DNA of 64,000 nucleotides from Pedobacter frigiditerrae (GTDB lineage: Bacteria > Bacteroidota > Bacteroidia > Sphingobacteriales > Sphingobacteriaceae): the NCBI RefSeq assembly GCF_004331645.1, contig NZ_SJSK01000001.1, forward strand, positions 1,488,001 to 1,552,000. Reading direction: 5' to 3'. This document shows positions 16,741-25,370 of this stretch, in pieces. Within the stretch, counting starts at the first letter, position 1; each line of letters starts with the position of its first letter. The notes beneath the pieces were generated by a model, which worked only from the letters and a program-made list of their open reading frames with translations, was not told the DNA's origin and made no database searches. A program made the translations under genes and the position numbers.

Positions 16741-17838
16741 TTATTTACTAAACAACAAGCAAACAGGTGTGCCGACATTAATCCTTTTGCCACTATCAGT
16801 TAACTTACCAGTTGTTTTATCGCGTTTAAAAATCACTACATCATTGGTGTATTGATGGGCAACTAATAAAAAGTTTCCAGTAGGATCAATGCTGAAATTT
16901 CTTGGACCTTTCCCTAATGTGCTTGCCGTTTCAATAAAGGTTAATGTTCCGTCTGTAGCAATGGCAAATAAGGAGATTTCATTTGCATCTCCTCTGTTGG
17001 TTTCATATAAGAATTTGCCATCAGGCGATACATGTATGTCGGCACCATCAATTTTTCCTTTAAAATCCTTAGCAATTGTGCCAATCTCTTGAAGTTTGTT
17101 AAAATTGCCTTTGGCATAAGAAAAAGTAGAAATACTCCCAGTAAACTCATGTGCTAGATAAGCAATTTTACCATTTGGTGTAAAAGCTAAATGTCTTGGT
17201 CCAGAGCCTGGATTTGTTTTAAATGCCTTGGGAGTACTCAAAGGAGTGGTTGAGGTGGCATTATATTTATAGATGTAGGTTAGATCCTCGCCTAAATCGT
17301 TTGAAATTAAGTGCTTTTTATCTATTGTAAATAATACTTGATGAACGTGAGCACTGGTTTGCCTTTTAGGATCTATGCTTTTACCTTTGTGCTGTATGTT
17401 TTGTTTAAGGTCTGTTAAACTTCCATCAGCATTGCGACCAAAAACTGCAATGTTACCACCACTGTAATTGGCAATGATTACATTCTTATCATCAACTGTA
17501 ATAAAGCATGGGTCAGCACCTTCTGATGATTTTTTGTTCAATAAAGACATCGTCCCACTTTGAGCGTTAAAACTAAAAGCACTTACTGAGCTGTTTTTGC
17601 CATCTTCATTTACACTATAGATAAATTTCTTATTTTCAGAAATGGCTAAGTAACTCGGATTAACTGTTTTTGTAGTGCTCTTTAGCTTTGCTTCAGCAGT
17701 TAAAGGATTATAGTCATACACATAAATTCCTTCGCTATTTCCTTTGTTTGTGTAAGTGCCGATGATCAAATTATAGTTTTGGGCATTTGCCTGAAAAGTT
17801 AAGGAAAGGGCGCATACCAGAAATAATGTTTTTTTCAT
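16741..17838 (-). CDS. Lactonase family protein (6-phosphogluconolactonase-like beta-propeller), secreted
   Basis: 365 residues with a signal peptide (MKKTLFLVCALSLTFQANAQ). The rest is a seven-bladed lactonase propeller (PF10282 type): IIGTYTNKGNSEGIYVYDY opens it, GSGPRHLAFTPNGKIAYLAH and GKGPRNFSIDPTGNFLLVAH are the repeated blade signature. The family includes cytoplasmic 6-phosphogluconolactonase Pgl, but a signal peptide puts this one outside the cytoplasm, so a different lactone substrate is likely. ATG 17838 opens the signal peptide; a longer frame from 17919 crosses repeat DNA. Upstream lies a repeat-rich stretch. Confidence 0.87.
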   Translation of the reverse strand: MKKTLFLVCALSLTFQANAQNYNLIIGTYTNKGNSEGIYVYDYNPLTAEAKLKSTTKTVNPSYLAISENKKFIYSVNEDGKNSSVSAFSFNAQSGTMSLLNKKSSEGADPCFITVDDKNVIIANYSGGNIAVFGRNADGSLTDLKQNIQHKGKSIDPKRQTSAHVHQVLFTIDKKHLISNDLGEDLTYIYKYNATSTTPLSTPKAFKTNPGSGPRHLAFTPNGKIAYLAHEFTGSISTFSYAKGNFNKLQEIGTIAKDFKGKIDGADIHVSPDGKFLYETNRGDANEISLFAIATDGTLTFIETASTLGKGPRNFSIDPTGNFLLVAHQYTNDVVIFKRDKTTGKLTDSGKRINVGTPVCLLFSK

Positions 17839-18164
17839 TTTGCAGGATTTGGATCGCAAAGTACGCAAAGAAAGAAAATGCGCAAAGAAATTAAGGAAGA
17901 AATCGCAGATGGTTTGCAAAGCTATGTCGGTTCTTGTCTGCGAGAGAAATCAGCAGAAATCTGCGAAAAAAGAGAGATTTTTTCTCGCAGAAAAGTCATA
18001 GATGTAATAAATCGCAGATGTTCGCAGGGCTAAGCAGGTTCTTGTCTGCGAAGCAAATTTAATGACAAAATGCCCTAACACACAAAAGTCGCTAGTAAAT
18101 TACTTAGCGACCTTCCTGCCTGCCGGTAGGCAAGTGCGAAAACTTCACCTTTCTTAGCGGTATA
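17839..18164. other. Repeat-rich gene-free stretch (CGCAAAG and ATCTGCG families)
   Basis: 326 bases without a gene. It starts with several CGCAAAG words (about 17854-17890), the same family that flanks the GxxExxY gene near 57.9-58.5 kb. It continues with repeated AATC(A/T)GCAGA/ATCTGCGA words, some as inverted pairs, and two near copies of GGTTCTTGTCTGCGA (17928-17942 and 18030-18044). Related ATCTGCG words recur at 20877-20896 and 22035-22055. No tRNA, promoter or reading frame is evident. Confidence 0.6.
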
Positions 18165-19694
18165 TTATTTGATTAGATGTTTAATCTGGATTAATTCATG
18201 CTCTTCTAAGAATCTCCATCTACCTCTTGGTAAATCTTTCTTAGTTAAGTTGCCATAAACAACACGGTCAAGTTTTACAACATCGTATCCTAAATGTTCG
18301 AAAATTCTACGAACAATTCTGTTTTTACCGCTGTGAATTTGAATGCCAACTTCTTTTTTACTTGCCCCTGCAACGTAAGAAATGTTATCAGGTTTAATTA
18401 AACCATCTTCCAATTCTAAACCGAATTCAATTTTATTGAAATCACCTTGTGATAAGTTTTTGCTTAACTCAACATGGTAAATTTTAGTGATACCATTTTT
18501 AGGATGCGATAATTTATCAGCTAAATCACCATCATTGGTCATTAAAATTAATCCTGTAGTATTTCTATCTAAACGACCAACTGGGTAAATACGTTCGCGA
18601 CTAGCTTTTTCTACTAATTGCATTACCGTTTTACGTTCTTGTGGGTCGTCTGTTGTGGTGATGTAATCCTTAGGTTTATTTAATAAAACGTAAACTTTCT
18701 TTTCACGTTTTAATAACTCTCCATTGTAACGAACTTCATCTTTGGCAGGGTCTACCTTATGGCCAAGTTCAGTTACAGGAATGTTGTTTACTGAAACTAC
18801 GCCAGCTTCAATTAATTCATCCGCCTTGCGACGAGAACAAATACCTGAATTGGCGATATAACGGTTTAAACGAATTAGGCCATCATCTTTTGGTTCTGGA
18901 GTTTTCCTTGCTCTTGTTGCAGGAGAAACTCTTTCGCCTCTGTCTTCTTTTCCTTTATAACCACCTTCGTCGCGTTTTCTGTAAGGACGGCTATCTGTAC
19001 TTCTAGATGCCCCGCCTTTTTTATCTGCGAACTTAGATTTATCTCCGTCTGTTATATAATTATCTTTTTTAACGTAACTACGTTTGCCTTCTGATGAATC
19101 GTCACGTGAACTACCTTCTTTAAATGCTTTAGGTTTGTAGCCAGAATTGCCACTTTCTTTTTTCTCCCAAGGTTTAAAACCACCTTTGTCGTTTCCTTCA
19201 GTTCTTGGTTTGTAAGCCCTTGGTTCTCTATCGCCTTCTGTTCTAGGTTTGTAATCCCTACTTCCAATTGCTGGTCTTGGCGAATATGGTTTAGAATCGC
19301 CATCTCTGTCAGTTCTCGGTTTAAAGTCCTTGCTTCCAGTAGATGGTCTTGAAGAATACGGTTTTGAATCTCCGTCTCTAGTTGTTCTCGGTTTGTAATC
19401 TCTTGATGAGTTATCTCTGTCAGTTCTCGGTTTGAAATCTTTTCCTGAAGCTGCTCTTGGAGTGTATGGCTTTGAATCGCCATCTCTTGATGTTCTTGGT
19501 TTATAAGCTGGTCTGTCGCCTGTTGCAAAACCTGGTTTGCGTTTGTCTTTATCGTCTTTGTCAAATCCAGAATCTTTTCCGTCTTTGTCGCTGTATTTTC
19601 CTTTGGGTTTATCTGTTCCAGCAGGTCTTCTGCTTGTGCTCTTGTCGCCCGATTTGGACTTGTCATCCCGACTGTTCCTTTTGTTGTCTTTCAT
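18165..19694 (-). CDS. RsuA/RluB-family pseudouridine synthase with long disordered basic N-terminus
   Basis: 509 residues. The C-terminal half is a complete rRNA pseudouridine synthase: S4 RNA-binding domain from residue 273 (LIRLNRYIANSGICSRRKAD), then the catalytic domain with GRLDRNTTG (Asp376 as the catalytic base) and the end motif GKNRIVRRIFEHLGYDV. It isomerises a uridine in ribosomal RNA. Residues 1-270 are low-complexity, rich in Lys, Arg, Asp, Ser and Pro, with a repeated DGDSKPYSPR / DFKPRTDRD pattern, and should be disordered and RNA-binding. Such tails are known in Bacteroidota homologues, with variable length. A TAnnTTTG box lies 36 bases upstream. Confidence 0.93.
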   Translation of the reverse strand: MKDNKRNSRDDKSKSGDKSTSRRPAGTDKPKGKYSDKDGKDSGFDKDDKDKRKPGFATGDRPAYKPRTSRDGDSKPYTPRAASGKDFKPRTDRDNSSRDYKPRTTRDGDSKPYSSRPSTGSKDFKPRTDRDGDSKPYSPRPAIGSRDYKPRTEGDREPRAYKPRTEGNDKGGFKPWEKKESGNSGYKPKAFKEGSSRDDSSEGKRSYVKKDNYITDGDKSKFADKKGGASRSTDSRPYRKRDEGGYKGKEDRGERVSPATRARKTPEPKDDGLIRLNRYIANSGICSRRKADELIEAGVVSVNNIPVTELGHKVDPAKDEVRYNGELLKREKKVYVLLNKPKDYITTTDDPQERKTVMQLVEKASRERIYPVGRLDRNTTGLILMTNDGDLADKLSHPKNGITKIYHVELSKNLSQGDFNKIEFGLELEDGLIKPDNISYVAGASKKEVGIQIHSGKNRIVRRIFEHLGYDVVKLDRVVYGNLTKKDLPRGRWRFLEEHELIQIKHLIK

Positions 19695-19729
19695 TTGATA
19701 CGCTTTAACTCACATAAAATATGCGGGTG

Positions 19730-19737
19730 CAAAGATA
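19730..19737 (-). promoter_or_regulatory. Promoter -7 box of the pseudouridine synthase gene
   Basis: Minus-strand TATCTTTG lies 35 bases upstream of the ATG at 19694, giving a short leader of roughly 30 bases. Confidence 0.6.
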
Positions 19738-19868
19738 ATAAAAATGAAGCAATGTATTTTGTAAATTTTAGGGTAAAATGAGGTTTTTAAAATCACGGTT
19801 TAAGATAGTTTAAAGCTAGATTTTTGCAGAAAAATTCGTAACTATTTGATAATTAGATATATGAATTG

Positions 19869-19876
19869 TATCTTTG
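19869..19876 (+). promoter_or_regulatory. Promoter -7 box of the lytic transglycosylase gene
   Basis: TATCTTTG lies 39 bases before the ATG at 19916. The predicted leader also carries AGGAGG at 19907-19912, rare in this window, although its spacing to the ATG is only 3 bases. Confidence 0.6.
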
Positions 19877-19915
19877 CAAAACCAATTATATTTGTTCACC
19901 AAAAAAAGGAGGAAG

Positions 19916-20689
19916 ATGATAAAGAAACACATCATTCCATGTACGGTAATTTTAACATTACTGGTTATGGCGCAAGTGTTTGCTTACACACTACCAACAG
20001 TAAAAAAAGATCTAAAGAACAACAATCTCACCACCATAAAAAAAGAAGCTGAAGAGCCAGCATTTACCTTAGCTCAATTAGAATTTGCAGAAGAGACTTT
20101 GCCATTGGGCGATACTCGGATCAATAGCAAAATGAAGAGAATTTTAGCTTCATACGGCTACGAAAACCTGCAAACTAATCGTTTACACCGCAAAGCTGCA
20201 GAATGGTTTCCTATCATAGAACCTATTTTAGCAGCTTATGGTATCCCGAACGATTTTAAATATGTTCCCTTAGTTGAGTCTGGGTTACAAGGTGGTACAT
20301 CTCCAAAAGGTGCGTCTGGTTATTGGCAATTTATGCCTGGCACAGCCCGTACTTATGGATTAAAAGTTAACGGTAGGGTAGATGAGCGTCAAAACTTAAG
20401 GAAATCTACTATTGCAGCCTGTAAGTACATTAAAGAATTGTATGGCATTTTTGATAGCTGGACTTTAGTTGCAGCTGCCTACAATGTTGGCGATGTACAC
20501 ATGAAAAGGCAAATTAACAAGCAAAATCAAGACAACTATTTCAAGATGAAACTAAACCGTGAAACAGGTGGATATGTTTACAAGTTAATTTCAATGAAAG
20601 AAATTTTAGAAAACCCTCAACGTAATGGTTACAAAAGCCAAAAAGCATTTATTGCTTATGTTGCGCCAACAACCGCTACAGTAGAGTAG
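19916..20689 (+). CDS. Lytic transglycosylase, SLT (Slt70-type) domain
   Basis: 257 residues with an N-terminal signal or anchor (IIPCTVILTLLVMAQVFAYT). The SLT domain spans about 90-215: YVPLVESGLQGGTSPKGASG holds the catalytic Glu, GYWQFMPGTARTYGL is the second signature, and VAAAYNVGDVHMKRQI the third. Such enzymes cleave the glycan strands of peptidoglycan and form 1,6-anhydro-MurNAc ends. I chose ATG 19916 because it follows an AGGAGG site and opens the signal segment; a start at 19874 would overlap the promoter box. A terminator follows at 20714. Confidence 0.92.
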   Translation: MIKKHIIPCTVILTLLVMAQVFAYTLPTVKKDLKNNNLTTIKKEAEEPAFTLAQLEFAEETLPLGDTRINSKMKRILASYGYENLQTNRLHRKAAEWFPIIEPILAAYGIPNDFKYVPLVESGLQGGTSPKGASGYWQFMPGTARTYGLKVNGRVDERQNLRKSTIAACKYIKELYGIFDSWTLVAAAYNVGDVHMKRQINKQNQDNYFKMKLNRETGGYVYKLISMKEILENPQRNGYKSQKAFIAYVAPTTATVE

Positions 20690-20713
20690 TTTTTGAGATC
20701 TTAAATTTACTGT

Positions 20714-20746
20714 AAAGCCATTTCGAGCAATCGGAATGGCTTTTTT
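20714..20746 (+). terminator. Rho-independent terminator after the transglycosylase gene
   Basis: AAAGCCATT (20714-20722) pairs with AATGGCTTT (20735-20743), the stem extending inward through TCGA/TCGG, followed by T6. Confidence 0.9.
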
Positions 20747-20754
20747 GATGCTTT

Positions 20755-20836
20755 TGTCATTCAGAGCGCAGCGAAGAATCTAAATGTTAACTTCTATTTA
20801 TTAAACTAATAGATTCCTCGGAACTCGGAATGACAA
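20755..20836. repeat. Inverted pair of GTCATTCAGAGCG-type repeats
   Basis: One copy (20755-20780) reads TGTCATTCAGAGCGCAGCGA and on to GAATC. A second, inverted copy (20811-20836) starts at AGATTC and ends with GGAATGACAAA. Together they could form a large hairpin between the transglycosylase terminator and the reductase gene. Confidence 0.7.
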
Positions 20837-20917
20837 AACTCGCTCAATGACAAGGTTTTCTCTTTCGCAAAATTTAATCTGCTAATCTGCGGCTTATTTT
20901 TTAATTTTATTCGCAAT

Positions 20918-21967
20918 ATGTTTTTACAAAAGCTCCGGGTAATTTCTGTAACCAAACAACCAACCGAAGTCATTAAAATTGATTTTGAAATGGTAAGTGG
21001 AGCAAAGCTGAATTACAAAGCCGGGCAATTTTTATCGCTGGTGTTTCAAGTGAACGGAAAAGAGCGAAGGCGTTCTTATTCTTTTTGCAGTTCGCCTGAT
21101 ATAGATGAGCCATTGTCGATTGCTGTTAAGCTTGTTGAAAATGGTGAGATTTCAAGGTTTATCCACCATCAGTTAACCATAGGCGATGAAGTGGAGATGG
21201 CCGAACCAAATGGACAATTCGTTTATCAGCCAGATGCGAAAGAAAAAACAATTTTTTTATTTGCGGCAGGGGTTGGGATAACACCTCTTTTATCCATTTT
21301 AAAAACAGCTTTAGTTACTGAAACAAGCTCTAAAATTACATTGATTTATAGCAGCCGCTCGGCTGATGAAACTTTATTCTTAGAAGAAATAGCCAAATGG
21401 CAAGTTAAATATCCCGAAAGATTTAAAGTCATCCATTTATTTAGTAACTCTAAAAATTTAATGAGAGCACGGCTGAATGGATTTCTCATCAACCAGTTGG
21501 TAAAGGAAAACTTAGCATTTGATAAGAAGGACGGCTTGTGTTACACCTGCGGACCAGTAGATTATATGGATGTTTGCAGAATTACCTTGTTAGGAAGTGG
21601 ATTTAAACCTCATCAAGTTAAAAGAGAAACTTTTGTGTTGCCAGAAGATGAAGTTGATGAAGATGATGGAACCGAAAAGATAGTGGATAAAAACACTTAT
21701 GCTGTCATTTTGCATTTTAAAGGAAATATTAATCACTTATCTGTTCCTTGGAATAAAAGGATTTTAGATGTAGCACTTGAAAATAAAATTAATATTCCTT
21801 ACAGTTGCAGTGGTGGTGTTTGTAGTACTTGTACAGCAACTTGTATTGCAGGTGCAGTTAGAATGGATTATAATGAGGTTTTAACAGATGATGAAATAGC
21901 TAACGGTAGAGTTTTGGTTTGTACAGGGCATCCAACTGAAAATGGAACAACTATTACTTGGGATTAA
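20918..21967 (+). CDS. Ferredoxin-type oxidoreductase: FAD, NAD(P) and 2Fe-2S domains
   Basis: 349 residues arranged as in PaaE/PaaK-type reductases. An FNR FAD-binding domain (about 1-100) has RRRSYSFCSSP as the flavin motif. The NAD(P)-binding domain (about 105-225) has FAAGVGITPLLSILK and CYTCGPVDYMD. The plant-type 2Fe-2S domain (about 260-349) has PYSCSGGVCSTC plus a later VCTGHP Cys, four ligands in all. It passes electrons from NAD(P)H to an oxygenase or other acceptor, but no partner oxygenase is encoded nearby, so the acceptor is unknown. A repeat hairpin separates it from the convergent pirin gene. Confidence 0.9.
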   Translation: MFLQKLRVISVTKQPTEVIKIDFEMVSGAKLNYKAGQFLSLVFQVNGKERRRSYSFCSSPDIDEPLSIAVKLVENGEISRFIHHQLTIGDEVEMAEPNGQFVYQPDAKEKTIFLFAAGVGITPLLSILKTALVTETSSKITLIYSSRSADETLFLEEIAKWQVKYPERFKVIHLFSNSKNLMRARLNGFLINQLVKENLAFDKKDGLCYTCGPVDYMDVCRITLLGSGFKPHQVKRETFVLPEDEVDEDDGTEKIVDKNTYAVILHFKGNINHLSVPWNKRILDVALENKINIPYSCSGGVCSTCTATCIAGAVRMDYNEVLTDDEIANGRVLVCTGHPTENGTTITWD

Positions 21968-21971
21968 AAGA

Positions 21972-22024
21972 TGTCATCCTGAGCTTGTAGAAGGATTTAC
22001 AAAGAGTCTTCGACTCAGACTGAC
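21972..22024. repeat. Inverted GTCATCCTGAGC-type repeat pair between convergent genes
   Basis: TGTCATCCTGAGCTTGTAGA on the left and the inverted form (TCTTCGACTCAGACTGACA) on the right pair imperfectly. Placed between the convergent reductase and pirin genes, the structure could slow or end transcription from both sides. Confidence 0.65.
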
Positions 22025-22054
22025 AAAATTCTAGAAATCTGCGAATCTGTGGCT

Positions 22055-22933
22055 TTATAATCTTCTTTCAGGCAAAGGAACAAAATCAGTATCTCCAGGT
22101 ACAGGTTCAAATTCTTGATGTAGCCATCTTGTTTTAGCGGCTTCAATTAACTCTTTACTAGTTGCTACAAAGTTCCAATAGATAAAACGTTCTTCGGGGA
22201 ATGGTTCGCCACCAAAAATGTAAATGCTGGTGTTTTCTAGCATTGTAAACTCACAAAGTGAATTTTCTTTTGCTACTAATAATTGTTTTGGAGTAAACGT
22301 ATTTCCTTCACTCTCAATTCCTCCTTCTAAAATGTAAATGGCACTCTCCCCAAAAAGTTGGTCGCCAATTTTAATGTTTGTTTTGGCTGTACTTTTCAAC
22401 TCCAATAAATACAGCGGACTATAGACAGGAATTGGCGATTTGTGCCCCAAAACCTCCCCAGCAACTAGTTTATATTGAATGCCGTTTTCTTCCCAAGTAG
22501 GAATTTCATCCGCATCTGCGTGAAAAAACTCTGGTTCCATTTGCTCTAAATCTTTAGGCAGGGCAACCCAAATCTGCAAACCGTGTAACATTTTGTTAGT
22601 ATGACGAAGATATGCTGGCGTTCTTTCAGAATGCGCAATGCCTTTTCCAGAGGTCATCCAGTTTACTTGTCCAGGTTTAACTTCTACCTCAGTGCCCAAA
22701 CTATCTTTGTGCATGATACTTCCTTCAAAAAGATAGGTTAACGTAGATAAACCAATATGTGGATGTGGTGGGATGTCCAAATTCTGATAATCGCTCATTA
22801 AAGTTGGCCCCATATGGTCTATAAAAGAAAACGGACCAACCATTCTTTTCTCACGGAAAGGTAATAACCTACCAACCATAAAATTGCCAATATCACTTGG
22901 CCTTTCTTCAATAATGAGCTTAATATTCGACAT
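22055..22933 (-). CDS. Pirin family protein
   Basis: 292 residues of the bicupin pirin family. The N-terminal cupin has the pirin metal-binding elements PHPHIGLSTLTYLFEGS and MTSGKGIAHSERTP (His, His, His and Glu). The C-terminal domain (SPLYLLELKS, AIYILEGGIES) is the pirin-C half. Pirins are iron-dependent; some act as quercetinases and others as regulators, and the sequence cannot separate these. The gene is divergent from arsR, with 78 bases between the two starts. Confidence 0.92.
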   Translation of the reverse strand: MSNIKLIIEERPSDIGNFMVGRLLPFREKRMVGPFSFIDHMGPTLMSDYQNLDIPPHPHIGLSTLTYLFEGSIMHKDSLGTEVEVKPGQVNWMTSGKGIAHSERTPAYLRHTNKMLHGLQIWVALPKDLEQMEPEFFHADADEIPTWEENGIQYKLVAGEVLGHKSPIPVYSPLYLLELKSTAKTNIKIGDQLFGESAIYILEGGIESEGNTFTPKQLLVAKENSLCEFTMLENTSIYIFGGEPFPEERFIYWNFVATSKELIEAAKTRWLHQEFEPVPGDTDFVPLPERRL

Positions 22934-22983
22934 CTAGATTTTTTATTTAAAGATAATAATTTGGTTTGTATTAATCTATATCG

Positions 22984-22999
22984 TAATATTGCAATATTA
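22984..22999. promoter_or_regulatory. Perfect palindrome, probable ArsR operator
   Basis: TAATATTGCAATATTA is a perfect 16-bp palindrome starting 28 bases upstream of the arsR ATG, in the pirin-arsR divergent spacer. ArsR/SmtB repressors bind AT-rich dyads of this kind, so it is the likely operator for the arsenic operon. Confidence 0.65.
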
Positions 23000-23011
23000 A
23001 GATACAATGTA

Positions 23012-23344
23012 ATGGGCGCATCAAAAACAGAACACTTTACCGCTAAGCAAAATGAGATAGCTTCAATAATGAAAGCATTAGGCCATCCCGCTAGGATAGC
23101 CATTATTGATTATTTACTAAAAGTTGAGACTTGCATTTGTGGAGATATAGTAAATGAATTGCCTTTAGCACAACCAACTGTTTCTCAGCATTTAAAAGAG
23201 TTGAAAAATGCAGGATTGATTAAGGGAAATATTGAAGGTAATGCGATTTGCTACTGTATTGATGAAGAAACGTTCTCGAAATTCCAAAATTTCCTATCAG
23301 AAGTATTTGGGAAAATTCAAGTTAAAAAAAGTAATTGTTGTTAA
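23012..23344 (+). CDS. arsR: ArsR/SmtB family metalloregulator
   Basis: 110-residue winged-helix repressor. ALGHPARIAIIDYLL starts the DNA-binding fold, LAQPTVSQHLKELKNAGLI is the recognition helix, and KGNIEGNAICYCI the wing. ETCICGDI provides a Cys-x-Cys pair in the helix where E. coli ArsR binds As(III), and the protein ends in SNCC, giving a possible extra thiol ligand. I use ATG 23012, after the palindrome; a longer frame from 22961 would run through the operator. First gene of arsR-DUF6428-arsC-acr3; the next ATG follows 17 bases later. Confidence 0.92.
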   Translation: MGASKTEHFTAKQNEIASIMKALGHPARIAIIDYLLKVETCICGDIVNELPLAQPTVSQHLKELKNAGLIKGNIEGNAICYCIDEETFSKFQNFLSEVFGKIQVKKSNCC

Positions 23345-23361
23345 ATCTAATCTATAAGGAA

Positions 23362-23829
23362 ATGAACTTATCAGAAATCAAAAACATTTTAAACACAGTT
23401 GAGGCTGTAAATTTTAAATTAGAAGATGGTACAATGGTGCCAGAACATTTTCACGTAACCGAAATAGGTGTAGTGAATAAACATTTCATTGACTGTGGTG
23501 GTGTAGTAAGAAAAGAGAATAAAGCCAATTTTCAATTATGGGATGCAAATGATTTCGAACATCGCTTAAAACCAGGCAAGTTGTTAAGCATTATCAGTTT
23601 ATCTGAAAAGGTTTTAGGTTTAGAAGATTTAGAAATTGAAGTTGAATATCAGAGCACAACTATTGGCAAGTATAGCTTGACTTTTGATGGAAAAGATTTT
23701 GTTTTAGTGAATATGCAAACTGCTTGTTTGGCAAGTGATGCTTGTGGAGTTCCTGCTGAAAAACAAAAAATAAAATTAACTCAATTGCCGGTAGCAAATG
23801 CTTGTATGCCAGGCGGTGGCTGTTGTTGA
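23362..23829 (+). CDS. DUF6428 family protein of the arsenic operon
   Basis: 155 residues, cytoplasmic. It starts NLSEIKNILNTVEAVNFKLE and has HFHVTEIGVV (an isolated His pair) near the front, then CLASDACG and a Cys-rich end ACMPGGGCC. Proteins of this family sit between arsR and arsC in many Bacteroidota, and I place it in DUF6428 from that pattern. The biochemical role is unknown. The five closely placed Cys residues make As(III) binding or delivery to the efflux pump plausible, but this is inference. It lies 14 bases before arsC. Confidence 0.75.
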   Translation: MNLSEIKNILNTVEAVNFKLEDGTMVPEHFHVTEIGVVNKHFIDCGGVVRKENKANFQLWDANDFEHRLKPGKLLSIISLSEKVLGLEDLEIEVEYQSTTIGKYSLTFDGKDFVLVNMQTACLASDACGVPAEKQKIKLTQLPVANACMPGGGCC

Positions 23830-23843
23830 AATAAGAAATAAAC

Positions 23844-24263
23844 ATGAAAAAAGTATTAGTGTTATGTACAGGCAATAGTTGCCGAAGTCAATTAGCAGAA
23901 GGTTATTTAAGACATTTCGCAGGGGCGGATGCAGAAATTTATAGTGCAGGTATAGAAACCCATGGCGTAAATCCGATGGCTGTGGAAACTATGGCAGCAG
24001 ATGGTATTGATATTTCAAATCATACTTCCAACAATATTGATGAATATACGGATTTCGATTTTGATTATGTAATCACCGTATGTGATCATGCAAAAGAGAA
24101 TTGTCCATATTTTCCAACCAAAGCAGTTAAACTACATTATAACTTTCCAGACCCGGCAAAAGCTAAAGGAACAGAAGAAGAAATTAAAGCTCAGTTTGAA
24201 AGCGTAAGAAATATGATTAAGACTTACTGCGAAAATTTTGTGAATGAATATTTAAAGAAATAA
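23844..24263 (+). CDS. arsC: Arsenate reductase, low-molecular-weight phosphatase type
   Basis: 139 residues of the LMW-PTP-like arsenate reductase class. The P-loop CTGNSCRS (C-x5-R) starts at Cys9, and [13 protein letters not shown] supplies the two later Cys residues used in the thiol relay, as in thioredoxin-coupled S. aureus-type ArsC. The reaction is arsenate to arsenite in the cytoplasm, which the next gene then exports. Only 2 bases separate it from acr3. Confidence 0.94.
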   Translation: MKKVLVLCTGNSCRSQLAEGYLRHFAGADAEIYSAGIETHGVNPMAVETMAADGIDISNHTSNNIDEYTDFDFDYVITVCDHAKENCPYFPTKAVKLHYNFPDPAKAKGTEEEIKAQFESVRNMIKTYCENFVNEYLKK

Positions 24264-24265
24264 AA

Positions 24266-25327
24266 ATGTCTGCAAATCAGTGTGCGCCAGTTGCCGAAAG
24301 GAAAAAGCTTGGTTTTCTGGACCGTTTTTTAACCCTTTGGATTTTCTTAGCCATGGCAATTGGAGTAAGCATAGGTTTTCTTTTTCCATCATCATCTATA
24401 TTTATCAATTCATTTTCTAGTGGCACTACAAATATTCCTTTAGCTGTTGGATTGATATTGATGATGTATCCCCCTTTGGCTAAAGTTAAGTACGAAAATT
24501 TAGGACAAGTATTTAAGGACATTAAAGTGTTAACTACTTCGCTTGTTTTAAATTGGGTAATTGGCCCTATCTTAATGTTCTTTTTGGCAATTATCTTTTT
24601 GCAAGATTATCCAGAATATATGATTGGCTTAATTTTGATTGGCCTAGCCAGGTGTATTGCCATGGTGGTTGTTTGGAATGAATTGGCAGAGGGAAATAGG
24701 GAATATGCCGCTGGTTTAATTGCCCTAAATAGCATTTTCCAAGTATTGTTATATAGCGTTTTTGCTTATGTCTTCATTACCATATTGCCTCCAGTTTTTG
24801 GCTTAAAAGGTTTAGCAATAAATATCTCTATTGGGCAAATTGCCGAAAGCGTAGGTGTTTATTTAGGTATACCATTTACCATGGGAATTATTAGTCGTAT
24901 GGCGCTAATTAAATTAAAAGGAGAACAATGGTTTAATATCAAGTTTGTTCCTTTTATTTCGCCAATTACCTTAATTGCTTTGCTTTTTACCATAATGGTG
25001 ATGTTTAGCTTAAAAGGAGAACTCATTGTTCAAATTCCAATGGATGTAATTAGAATTGCCATTCCTTTAGTTATCTACTTCGCAATTATGTTTTTGCTTA
25101 GCTTTTTCGCAGGGCGATATTTTGGAGCAGATTACTCAAAAAGTACCGCAATTGCTTTTACTGCAACAGGCAATAATTTCGAATTAGCAATAGCCGTGGC
25201 CATTGGTGTTTTTGGCATTAACTCTGGTCAGGCTTTTGCAGGTGTTATTGGCCCATTGGTAGAGGTACCCGCCTTGATTGCTTTGGTTAATGTAGCATTT
25301 TGGTTTAGAAAGAGGTATTTTGTCTGA
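24266..25327 (+). CDS. acr3: Arsenite efflux transporter, ACR3 family
   Basis: 353-residue inner-membrane protein with about ten membrane helices. ACR3 features include [20 protein letters not shown] near the start, [18 protein letters not shown] with the conserved transport Cys, and [20 protein letters not shown] near the end with the conserved Glu. It exports As(III), probably driven by the proton gradient. It is the last gene of the ars operon; sulP begins 43 bases later from its own promoter box. Confidence 0.95.
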   Translation: MSANQCAPVAERKKLGFLDRFLTLWIFLAMAIGVSIGFLFPSSSIFINSFSSGTTNIPLAVGLILMMYPPLAKVKYENLGQVFKDIKVLTTSLVLNWVIGPILMFFLAIIFLQDYPEYMIGLILIGLARCIAMVVVWNELAEGNREYAAGLIALNSIFQVLLYSVFAYVFITILPPVFGLKGLAINISIGQIAESVGVYLGIPFTMGIISRMALIKLKGEQWFNIKFVPFISPITLIALLFTIMVMFSLKGELIVQIPMDVIRIAIPLVIYFAIMFLLSFFAGRYFGADYSKSTAIAFTATGNNFELAIAVAIGVFGINSGQAFAGVIGPLVEVPALIALVNVAFWFRKRYFV

Positions 25328-25358
25328 ACTAATACCATCTTAATAAACCACATTTTTC

Positions 25359-25366
25359 TAGCTTTG
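25359..25366 (+). promoter_or_regulatory. Promoter -7 box of sulP
   Basis: TAGCTTTG ends 4 bases before the sulP ATG (25371), predicting a leaderless transcript. It also means sulP can be expressed independently of the upstream arsenic operon. Confidence 0.6.
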
Positions 25367-25370
25367 CCTA

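Noticed and set aside
16588..16803. 71-codon reading frame after bshA
   Set aside because: It runs through an intergenic repeat (GTCATTGCCAGC type) and into the 3' end of the lactonase gene; composition is not protein-like and no start context supports it.
17839..18164. tRNA or structured RNA in the repeat-rich spacer
   Set aside because: Inverted ATCTGCG/CGCAGAT words pair locally but give no cloverleaf, anticodon arm or CCA end.
19052..19666. 204-codon frame on the same strand as the pseudouridine synthase
   Set aside because: It is an alternate phase of the repetitive tail; the lack of stops follows from the repeated codons, and the S4/synthase frame is clearly the real one.
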